DNA from: an uncultured Chitinophagaceae bacterium
GTDB lineage: Bacteria; Bacteroidota; Bacteroidia; Chitinophagales; Chitinophagaceae
Assembly: GCA_903904335.1 (NCBI GenBank)
Contig: CAIVCF010000037.1
Span: 1-63,257 of the forward strand
Direction: 5' to 3'
Length of the DNA stretch: 63,257 nt
In this document: one piece after another, positions 43,905 through 50,851 of the stretch
Position numbering within the stretch: the first letter of the stretch is position 1
Layout of the letters: each line of letters opens with the position of its first letter
The notes under the pieces: model-generated
What the model saw: the letters and a program-made list of their open reading frames with translations, nothing else
Told to the model about the DNA's origin: nothing
The model's database searches: none
Program-made: the position numbers and the translations under genes

Positions 43905-44526
43905 AGAAAGCCGTGAGTCGGAAATCGGAAGTCGGAAGTTAATACAACTATTTTTGCCTTTTACCTTTTGCCTTTTGCCTTTTGCCTTCTCCTGTAACAG
44001 CACTTACACGCCTAAACCGAAAGGTTATTTTAAAATAGATTTTCCCGAAAAAAAATATCAGATATTTGATCAGCCCGGCTATCCTTATACATTCGAATAT
44101 CCCGTATATGCCAATGTGGTAAAGGATTCTACATTTTTCGGTGAAGCAACTGAAAATCCCTGGTGGATCAATATTAACTTCCCGCAATTCAACGGAAGGA
44201 TCTATGTGAGCTATAAAGAGATCGGTACAAATAAATTCGATAAGCTGATCAATGATGCATTCAAGCTCACCAATAAACACAATGCAAAAGCCAATTCCAT
44301 TGATGAATCGATCATAACAACACCGAACAATATTCACGGCATGTTCTTTAATGTGGGTGGTGATGTGGCAACTGCGAATCAGTTTTTCCTGACCGACTCT
44401 ACCAAACATTTTCTTCGCGGTGCATTATATTTTGATGCTGCACCCAATGCAGATTCATTGGCGATAGTAAATACTTTTTTATTGGAAGACATGAAGCACC
44501 TGATCAATACTTTTCACTGGAAATGA
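43891..44526 (+). CDS. gldD: Gliding motility lipoprotein GldD
   Basis: A 211-residue lipoprotein required for gliding and T9SS secretion in Flavobacterium. The mature part starts with the GldD motif KPKGYFKIDFPEKKY and continues YTFEYPVYANV, WWININFPQFNGRIYVSY and LEDMKHLINTFHWK. The GTG at 43891 lies inside gldE (14-base overlap). The first ~33 codons consist of two repeat types, and the hydrophobic signal LFLPFTFCLLPFAFSC (lipid Cys35) is encoded by CCTTTTGCC repeats. A later start is not available, so the repeats really supply the export signal. Confidence 0.88.
   Translation: MKKVKESRESEIGSRKLIQLFLPFTFCLLPFAFSCNSTYTPKPKGYFKIDFPEKKYQIFDQPGYPYTFEYPVYANVVKDSTFFGEATENPWWININFPQFNGRIYVSYKEIGTNKFDKLINDAFKLTNKHNAKANSIDESIITTPNNIHGMFFNVGGDVATANQFFLTDSTKHFLRGALYFDAAPNADSLAIVNTFLLEDMKHLINTFHWK
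43912..43992 (+). repeat. Two short repeat types forming the gldD signal region
   Basis: At 43912-43940 are degenerate copies of a GAGTCGGAA word (CGTGAGTCGGAAATCGGAAG then TCGGAAGTT). At 43951-43992 the word CCTTTTGCC or CCTTTTACC is repeated about four times. Both are in frame and cover codons 8-34 of gldD. Confidence 0.75.
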
Positions 44527-44540
44527 TCTTCAACAAAAAG

Positions 44541-44562
44541 CCATCCCGAATAATCAGGATGG
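44541..44562. terminator. Hairpin after gldD, possible terminator
   Basis: CCATCCCGA and TCAGGATGG pair with one mismatch around a 4-base loop, 15 bases after the gldD stop. It has no T-run, so the call is weak. Confidence 0.35.
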
Positions 44563-44730
44563 AGAAAGCAAACACTGATGCATGCTGTTTGCACCGTGAA
44601 TAAATGATACGCTTGTCTTGAATTTTTGTTACTGTATTAACTGTTAATATTTTCTTCTCTGCGGCTGCATCTGATTCTGCAATTGCTCAATCTTTCAAAT
44701 TATCTTCGTATAAATTCTTTTAAGACATTT

Positions 44731-45309
44731 ATGATAGCTATCGATAATAAACTGATAAGTGATGATATCATTGAAGAACAATTTGTTTGCGATCTTTCGA
44801 AATGCAAGGGTGCATGTTGCGAAGATGGTGATGCAGGTGCTCCGTTATTAAAAGAAGAATTGGATCATTTGGTTGAATACTTCGATATCATTAAAGAATA
44901 TTTAAGCGAAGAAGGACTTGCTGCCATTCAAAAGATCGGTAAGTATGAATACGACAGAGAATTTGGTTGGGTAACACCAACGGTTAATAGTGGTATTTGT
45001 GCTTATGGTTTCAGAGATAAGAACGGTGTAATTTTATGCGGCATTGAACAAGCTTATATTGATGGAAAAATTGGATGGAAGAAACCGATCAGCTGTCATT
45101 TGTACCCGATCAGAATTACCAAAAGTAAATTGGACCCTGATATTGAATATTTGAATTATGAGCCCAGAACTGATCTGTGTAAAGCCGCCTGCAGCTTAGG
45201 AAAGAAATTAAAAGTTCCGGTATATTTATTTTTAAAAGATTCGCTGATCAGAAAATATGGTGAAGAATTTTATGAAACGTTGAAAGCAACGGCCGAACGT
45301 GAATCGTGA
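44731..45309 (+). CDS. DUF3109 family Cys-rich protein
   Basis: A 192-residue protein with the DUF3109 arrangement of Cys residues: FVCDLSKCKGACCEDGDAGAPL near the start, CAYGFRD and CGIEQAY in the middle, then ISCHLYPIRI and CKAACSLGKKL. The pattern suggests a metal or iron-sulfur site, as in related YkgJ-type zinc or iron chelating proteins, but its function is unknown. The ATG at 44731 begins the conserved region. The last codons and the stop (ERES then TGA) are inside a GTGAGTCG-type repeat. Confidence 0.8.
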   Translation: MIAIDNKLISDDIIEEQFVCDLSKCKGACCEDGDAGAPLLKEELDHLVEYFDIIKEYLSEEGLAAIQKIGKYEYDREFGWVTPTVNSGICAYGFRDKNGVILCGIEQAYIDGKIGWKKPISCHLYPIRITKSKLDPDIEYLNYEPRTDLCKAACSLGKKLKVPVYLFLKDSLIRKYGEEFYETLKATAERES

Positions 45310-45360
45310 GTCGTAAATCGCTAGTTTAGAGCCTAATTACTTGCGACTACCGATTTACGT
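45298..45360. repeat. GTGAGTCG-type repeat with inverted arms
   Basis: GTGAATCGTGAGTCGTAAAT leads into CGTAAATCG (45312-45320), which pairs perfectly with CGATTTACG (45351-45359). The same GTGAGTC words occur at 49755-49787 inside purH and at 43912 inside gldD. Confidence 0.75.
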
Positions 45361-45378
45361 TACTGAAAAATAAAAATC

Positions 45379-46755
45379 ATGAGTAATAACGCAGCTTCAT
45401 TTATTGCAAAAAGTACCATTAAGGCGGCTGACTTAGATCATCGCCGAAAAATTAATTTCAATATCGGCAAATACAATGCAGTGGTGCCGAAAGGCAAAGA
45501 ACAATTTACCGATGTAATGACTGCACGCGAACGTGCCAAGAATACCAAATGGCGTGCCATTGAACACTTAGATCAATACTTAGAAAATTTCGAAAAAGTA
45601 ATTACAGCCCGAGGTGCGAAAGTTTTATGGGCAGAGAATGCAGAGCAGGCTTTGGCTGAAATAGGGAAAATTTGCAAAGAAAAAAATTGCAAGACATTGG
45701 TGAAGAGTAAGAGTATGGTGACAGAAGAAATTCATTTAAATAAATTTTTAGAAAAGAACGGAATTGAAAGTGTTGAAACTGATCTGGGCGAATACATTCA
45801 GCAATTAGATGGAGAAGCTCCTTATCATATTGTAACACCTGCCATGCATAAAAGCAAGGAAGATGTTGCAAAACTTTTTGCAAATAAATTAGGAGTGCCC
45901 GGTGGCTTATCGCCCGAAGAATTAACACAAGTTGCAAGAATTAAACTGCGCGAAAAATATGTACAAGCAGAAGTGGGTGTTACCGGTGCCAATTTTATTA
46001 TCGCAGATATCGGCGGCATTGCCGTTACAGAAAATGAAGGCAATGCAAGATTAAGTTGCGCCTTTCCCAAAACACATATTGTTGTTGTTGGCATTGAAAA
46101 AATGTTACCCTCCATTAATGATCTCGGTTTGTTTTGGCCATTACTATCAACATTCGGTACCGGGCAAAAAGTTACAGTATATAATACCATTGTTACCGGT
46201 CCACGACAAGCCAATGAAACCGATGGACCTGAAGAAATGTATGTGATCTTATTGGACAATGGCAGAACAAATTTATTGAACAATCCGATCACCCGTGAAG
46301 CATTGTATTGCATTCGCTGCGGGGCCTGCTTGAATGCTTGTCCGGTTTATAAAAACATTGGTGGTCATGCATACGGAACAACTTATAGCGGTCCTATTGG
46401 AAGTGTGATCACGCCACATTTAAGCGGCATGAACGAATTCAAACATTTAAGTTATGCTTCTTCTTTGTGTGGTAATTGCACACAGGTTTGTCCGGTAAGG
46501 ATTAATCTGCACGAATTATTATTAGAGAATCGTCATGAATCTGTTGTTGAAGGCGATAGTGCTTTAGGAGAACGCATTGCATGGAAGGTTTGGAAAACAG
46601 CCAGCCTCAGCAGAAAGATGTACAATATGAGCAACGGCAAATTAAAGAACCGATTGGTGAATAAAGTGGCCGGCGCATGGACAACACATCGAAGTGATCT
46701 TGATTTCAGCGAAAAAACATTTAATGAAATGTGGGTGGAGAAAAATAAAAATTAA
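45379..46755 (+). CDS. lutB: Lactate utilisation iron-sulfur protein LutB
   Basis: A 458-residue LutB/LldF-type protein. The N-terminal LUD domain spans about 60-300 (KSKSMVTEEIHLNKFLEKNGIESVETDLGEYIQQL, ADIGGIAVTENEGNARLS). Two 4Fe-4S motifs follow, CIRCGACLNACPVY and CGNCTQVCPV. With LutA and LutC it would oxidise L-lactate to pyruvate and pass electrons to quinone. Neither partner is in the window. It is followed by a copy of the GTTGCGTCGCAC repeat. Confidence 0.92.
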   Translation: MSNNAASFIAKSTIKAADLDHRRKINFNIGKYNAVVPKGKEQFTDVMTARERAKNTKWRAIEHLDQYLENFEKVITARGAKVLWAENAEQALAEIGKICKEKNCKTLVKSKSMVTEEIHLNKFLEKNGIESVETDLGEYIQQLDGEAPYHIVTPAMHKSKEDVAKLFANKLGVPGGLSPEELTQVARIKLREKYVQAEVGVTGANFIIADIGGIAVTENEGNARLSCAFPKTHIVVVGIEKMLPSINDLGLFWPLLSTFGTGQKVTVYNTIVTGPRQANETDGPEEMYVILLDNGRTNLLNNPITREALYCIRCGACLNACPVYKNIGGHAYGTTYSGPIGSVITPHLSGMNEFKHLSYASSLCGNCTQVCPVRINLHELLLENRHESVVEGDSALGERIAWKVWKTASLSRKMYNMSNGKLKNRLVNKVAGAWTTHRSDLDFSEKTFNEMWVEKNKN

Positions 46756-46793
46756 TTTTTTGTTACGGGCTATTGAATAAGAATTGGGCTACA

Positions 46794-46813
46794 GTTGCGT
46801 CGCACTCTTTAAC
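46794..46813 (+). repeat. GTTGCGTCGCAC-family dispersed repeat, copy 5
   Basis: GTTGCGTCGCACTCTTTAAC, in the 87-base gap between lutB and the next gene. It ends close to the start region of the deacetylase-like gene. Confidence 0.8.
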
Positions 46814-46842
46814 GTTCTATTCATTCTTCAACTTTTTTAAGT

Positions 46843-48195
46843 TTGATCCTTTATTCCCAACATATCACTTCCCGTCTTCAATACATTGCCAAAACATTAT
46901 TGGGTGATGCCATTGAATTAACCAATAATAAAGAATATTTCATTCAATATAACGGAGCAAAAATTAGTTATTCCTCAGAAACGATCGACTGCATAACATT
47001 CCAAATAATACCGCATGGTTTATTATTTGAAACAGAAATAAAAGAACAATCCATAGATTGCTTTGAATGGAATGGTTTAAAAGCATTCTTTAAAACCGAT
47101 GGTGATATTCCGTTTGATATTTTTGCTGCATCCTTTTATTTACTAAGCCGCTACGAGGAATATTTACCGCATCAAAAAGATGAATACGGGAGATACGATT
47201 ATAAGAACAGCATTGCGTACAAAGAAAATTTTTTACAACTGCCTTTAATCAATCTATGGGGAAAAGAATTGGGGAAAATTTCAAGTTTCAAGTTTCAGGT
47301 TACAAGTTTCAAGCATATCCCGACTTATGATATTGACATTGCATTTGCTTATCGTCATCAACCACTATGGTTAAACGTTCTTGGTTTTTATCGCGACTTA
47401 TTTACCGGAAATATTGAAAAAGTAATTGAACGCGGAAATGTGTACAGCGGCAATAAAAAAGATCCATTCGATGTTTTTGATTGGTTAGATCAGTTACACG
47501 AACAACACCAACTAAAACCAATCTACTTTTTTTTATTGGCAGAAAAAAGAACAGGGGTTGATAAGAATATTTCTCCCCGGAAAAAAGCAATGCAGCAATT
47601 AATTCAACAACATGCTTCGAAATATGAAGTAGGAATTCATCCAAGTTGGCAATCGGGAAATGAAGAGAAGATGACAGATGAAAGATTGCAGATGACGGGA
47701 AAAAATCGTCCGCCGTCCACTGTCTATCGTCAACCATTACAAGAAAGTAGCTTATTAAAAAACGAAATTTCATTTTTAAATAAAAGCACTCAACAAATAA
47801 TTACAAAAAGCCGGCAGCATTATTTACGTTTTACTATTCCTCAAACATTCAGAAGATTAATTACTGCAGGAATTAAGGATGAGTACTCACTGGGATACGG
47901 TACCATCAATGGTTTCAGGGGTTCTTATACTTTACCGTTTTTTTGGTTTGATCTGGAAAAAAATGAAATAACGAATTTATTGTTGCATTCTTTTTGTTTT
48001 ATGGATGCAACTTCTATTTTCGAACAAAAATATTCTGTTGAACAAACAACTGAAGAATTACAATATTATTTTGACCTGGTGAGATCAGTGAACGGAGAAT
48101 TCATCAGTTTATTTCACAATCATTTTTTAACCGAGCAACCGCAATGTATGGCGTGGAGAAAAATGTATGAAGATTTTTTGAAAAAGAATTGTTGA
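46843..48195 (+). CDS. Polysaccharide deacetylase-like protein (DUF7033-type N-terminus)
   Basis: A 450-residue soluble protein. The N-terminal region (DGDIPFDIFAASFYLLSRYEEYLPHQKDEYGRYD) and the later THDE-like YDIDIAFAYRH, YEVGIHPSWQS and FRGSYTLPFFWFDLEKN match a Bacteroidota group of polysaccharide-deacetylase superfamily proteins. The metal-binding His/Asp set is only partly visible, so activity is uncertain. The only sensible start is a TTG at 46843. Two dispersed repeats lie inside the frame: residues about 146-157 (SSFKFQVTSFK) and about 276-297 (KMTDERLQMTGKNRPPS). Both look like inserts in loops. Confidence 0.7.
   Translation: MILYSQHITSRLQYIAKTLLGDAIELTNNKEYFIQYNGAKISYSSETIDCITFQIIPHGLLFETEIKEQSIDCFEWNGLKAFFKTDGDIPFDIFAASFYLLSRYEEYLPHQKDEYGRYDYKNSIAYKENFLQLPLINLWGKELGKISSFKFQVTSFKHIPTYDIDIAFAYRHQPLWLNVLGFYRDLFTGNIEKVIERGNVYSGNKKDPFDVFDWLDQLHEQHQLKPIYFFLLAEKRTGVDKNISPRKKAMQQLIQQHASKYEVGIHPSWQSGNEEKMTDERLQMTGKNRPPSTVYRQPLQESSLLKNEISFLNKSTQQIITKSRQHYLRFTIPQTFRRLITAGIKDEYSLGYGTINGFRGSYTLPFFWFDLEKNEITNLLLHSFCFMDATSIFEQKYSVEQTTEELQYYFDLVRSVNGEFISLFHNHFLTEQPQCMAWRKMYEDFLKKNC
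47279..47313 (+). repeat. AAGTTTCAGGTTAC-type repeat inside the deacetylase-like gene
   Basis: The words TTTCAAG, TTTCAAG, TTTCAGG, TTACAAG and TTTCAAG follow each other. It is the same family as the pair at 14143-14205 and 14617-14648 around the four-helix-bundle gene. It is in frame. Confidence 0.8.
47670..47734. repeat. GATGACAG-type repeat inside the deacetylase-like gene
   Basis: GATGACAGATGAAAGATTGC leads into AGATGACGGG, and after a short loop come CGTCCGCCGTCCACTG and TCTATCGTC in inverse orientation. It is the third copy of the family found in porZ and at 32251-32318, here diverged and in frame. Confidence 0.75.
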
Positions 48196-48209
48196 AGAAA
48201 ATTCAGAAC

Positions 48210-48229
48210 GTTGAAGAGTGCGACGCAAC
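48210..48229 (-). repeat. GTTGCGTCGCAC-family dispersed repeat, copy 6
   Basis: The minus strand reads GTTGCGTCGCACTCTTCAAC, 15 bases after the deacetylase-like stop and just beyond the end of the EamA gene. Confidence 0.8.
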
Positions 48230-48265
48230 AACCGATGCCAACATTACAACAGATGGTACAATAAA

Positions 48266-49186
48266 TTAAATCTCATTTTCAATGGGCTCGGTAGTATGCA
48301 CTTCTTTTAAACTATGGTTAACGAGATAGACTCCAATAATGGTGATCAATGTTCCTATCAAAATATTAATAGTTAGTTTTTCATTTAATAAGAAGAATCC
48401 TACCACCATTGCCACAATGGGGTTGATATATGCATACAATGATGCAATGGCTGCAGGTAATTGTTTCATGGAATAAATGAAACAAACAAATGCAATGCAT
48501 GAACCGATCAATACCAAATAAGCAATCGCCAGCCAAGTTTGCATTGGAATTTCAGCGAGCGGGATATTTTTTCCTGAGAATACAGACATCATAAAAATAA
48601 ATGGCGATGCCAGCATCATTTGCCAGCCCATGCCGTAATAAGGATTGATGTCCAATTTTTTTCTAGCAACGAAAATGGTGCCGATTCCCCATGAGATCAT
48701 TGCAATGATGGATAAGATCACGCCAAATAAATAATCACTTGAGTTATGATGAAATGCATTGTCATAAAATACAACACAAATTCCAGCCAATCCGAGGATC
48801 AATCCGATAAAAGTGGCGATGGTGTTTTTCGTTTTGAAGAAGAACATTTCTATCACCACAACAAATAATGGATACAATGCAGCGATCAATGCTGCCAATC
48901 CACTTGATAAATATTTAATGCTCCATGTAGCAAAACCATTGGCGATGATCAAAAGAAAAAAAGACATGACCAATAAAGTTGGCCACTGTTTTTTGGCAGG
49001 CAATCGCTGACCTTTTAATGTAAAAAAAATAATGTAGATCAATCCTGCTGTAAATTGCCTGATCGCTGAAACCTCCAGTGGTGGTGCATTTAAAACGGCA
49101 AACTTACTCGCAACCCATGTTGTGCCCCAGATAATACTGGTAGCAGTTAATGCGATATAAGCTTTTTGTTTTGTGGTAAATGCCAT
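48266..49186 (-). CDS. EamA-family (DMT) transporter
   Basis: A 306-residue membrane protein with ten predicted helices in two EamA repeats (first half starting IALTATSIIWGTTWVASKFAV, second starting DYLFGVILSIIAMISWGIGTIFVARK). Members export amino acids or other small metabolites. The substrate cannot be read from sequence. An AGT-loop hairpin of a dispersed family lies just upstream of the start, in the gap to purH. Confidence 0.9.
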   Translation of the reverse strand: MAFTTKQKAYIALTATSIIWGTTWVASKFAVLNAPPLEVSAIRQFTAGLIYIIFFTLKGQRLPAKKQWPTLLVMSFFLLIIANGFATWSIKYLSSGLAALIAALYPLFVVVIEMFFFKTKNTIATFIGLILGLAGICVVFYDNAFHHNSSDYLFGVILSIIAMISWGIGTIFVARKKLDINPYYGMGWQMMLASPFIFMMSVFSGKNIPLAEIPMQTWLAIAYLVLIGSCIAFVCFIYSMKQLPAAIASLYAYINPIVAMVVGFFLLNEKLTINILIGTLITIIGVYLVNHSLKEVHTTEPIENEI

Positions 49187-49235
49187 TTATTTTTTGTTGT
49201 CAACAGAAGTGCAAGAATGATGCTTTTGTTGCCTT

Positions 49236-49258
49236 CGATTCTTTCAGTGAAAGAATCG
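49236..49258. repeat. AGT-loop hairpin repeat, copy 2
   Basis: The arms CGATTCTTTC and GAAAGAATCG form a perfect 10-bp stem closed by AGT, followed by GCACTCTTGTAC, the same tail as in the GTTGCGTCGCAC elements. Relative to copy 1 a C-G pair has become T-A, which keeps pairing. Confidence 0.8.
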
Positions 49259-49302
49259 CACTCTTGTACCGTTGAAATACTATTGTGCAATTCAACTATT
49301 AC

Positions 49303-50820
49303 TTAATGTTTAAAATGCCTCATTCCGGTGATCACCATTGCCAATTTATTTTCTGCAGCATATTGAATACTGTCTTTATCTCTGATAGAGCCGCCCGGTT
49401 GAATAAATGCTTCAATGCCTGCTTCATGTGCGATCTGCACACAATCATTGAAAGGAAAGAAGGCATCACTTGCTAGCACGGCACCGGTCAGATCAAAATT
49501 AAATTGCTTGGCTTTTTCAATTGCCTGGCGCAATGAATCGATACGTGATGTTTGTCCGCAGCCCTTTCCTACCAATTGTTTATTTTTTATTAAAGCAATG
49601 GCGTTACTTTTTAAATGCTTACAAACAAGATTCGCGAAAATTAAATCCTCTTTTTCTGACAAAGTGGTTTCTCTACCTCCAACTTCTTTCCACTCAGCAT
49701 AGTTTCCTTTATCATTGTCTTGAACCAATGTACCATTCAATAAAGATTTTCTTTGAGTCATGAGTCGTGAGTCGTGAGTCACTAGTTGAAGAAGGATTCT
49801 GTTCTTCTTCGATTTTAAAACTTGCAAAGCATCTTCATCAAATGACGGAGCAATTAATACTTCAAAGAAAATTTCGTTAATGGCATTTGCAGTTGCAGCA
49901 TCAATTGTTCCATTGCAAACCAATACACCACCGAATGCACTTTCAGGATCTCCTGCCAAAGCCTCATCCCAACTGTCTTTCACAGAGCTTCTTGCAGCAA
50001 TGCCACAAACATTTGTGTGTTTAATAATTCCGAAAACCTTTTCTGTTGAATCATTGAACTCATTGATCAATTGTACGGCTGCATCAACATCCACTAAATT
50101 GTTATACGATAATTCCTTTCCATTTAGTTGATTGAATATTTCTTTCAGATCACCATAGAATGCTGCTGATTGATGAGGATTCTCTCCATAACGCAATACT
50201 TGTTTGATAGCTGAAGTTTGCGTGGTGGTATTATCAGGATTAAAATAATTGTTGATGGCAATATCATAGTTCATCACTACCTGAAATGCTTTTGCAGCAT
50301 AAGCTTTGCGTTGTTCAATAGTCGTTTCTCCGTTTTGTTCGTTCAATAAATTTTCTAAAGAAGCATAATCATCTTTTGCAGCGATCACTACTAGATCTTT
50401 AAAATTTTTGGCTGCGGCTCTAATCATCGAAGGGCCGCCGATATCTATCTTCTCAATAATTAATTTTTCTTCAGCAGTATTTTTTAGAGTTTCTTCGAAA
50501 GGATACAAATCAACGATCACCAGATCAATCTCAGGAATACTGTATTGTTTCATCTCTTCCAGATCCTGTGCTTCGTACCTTCTTCCCAAAATTCCTCCAA
50601 ATACAACAGGGTGCAATGTTTTTACCCTTCCCCCTAAAATAGAAGGATAAGTTGTTAAGCTTTCAACGGCAATACAAGGAATGCCCGCTTCTTCCAAAAA
50701 TTTTTGTGTGCCGCCTGTTGAATAAATTGTTATTCCCAGATCGTGTAATTTTTTTGCAATAGGTTCCAATCCGTCTTTATAAAAAACGGAGATGAGCGCT
50801 GACTTTATTTTTTTTGACAT
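49303..50820 (-). CDS. purH: Bifunctional AICAR formyltransferase / IMP cyclohydrolase
   Basis: A 505-residue enzyme for the last two steps of IMP synthesis. The N-terminal MGS-like cyclohydrolase domain (about 1-190) has STGGTQKFLEEAGIP and GGRVKTLHPVVFGGIL. The AICAR transformylase domain has LRYGENPHQSAAFYG, KHTNVCGIA with catalytic Lys-His, and GDPESAFGGVLVCN. Residues about 344-355 (VTHDSRLMTQRK) are encoded by a GAGTCGTGAGTC repeat and lie in a variable stretch before SLLNGTLVQD. All recognised catalytic motifs are outside the insertion. Confidence 0.95.
   Translation of the reverse strand: MSKKIKSALISVFYKDGLEPIAKKLHDLGITIYSTGGTQKFLEEAGIPCIAVESLTTYPSILGGRVKTLHPVVFGGILGRRYEAQDLEEMKQYSIPEIDLVIVDLYPFEETLKNTAEEKLIIEKIDIGGPSMIRAAAKNFKDLVVIAAKDDYASLENLLNEQNGETTIEQRKAYAAKAFQVVMNYDIAINNYFNPDNTTTQTSAIKQVLRYGENPHQSAAFYGDLKEIFNQLNGKELSYNNLVDVDAAVQLINEFNDSTEKVFGIIKHTNVCGIAARSSVKDSWDEALAGDPESAFGGVLVCNGTIDAATANAINEIFFEVLIAPSFDEDALQVLKSKKNRILLQLVTHDSRLMTQRKSLLNGTLVQDNDKGNYAEWKEVGGRETTLSEKEDLIFANLVCKHLKSNAIALIKNKQLVGKGCGQTSRIDSLRQAIEKAKQFNFDLTGAVLASDAFFPFNDCVQIAHEAGIEAFIQPGGSIRDKDSIQYAAENKLAMVITGMRHFKH
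49755..49787. repeat. GAGTCGTGAGTC repeat inside purH
   Basis: The word GAGTCATGAGTCGTGAGTCG continues as TGAGTCAC, a tandem of an 8-base unit. It is the same family as the repeats at 45298 and 43912. It keeps the frame (codons about 344-355 on the minus strand). Confidence 0.85.
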
Positions 50821-50851
50821 GATGATGAATTGAAGAACGTCGATGATTGAA

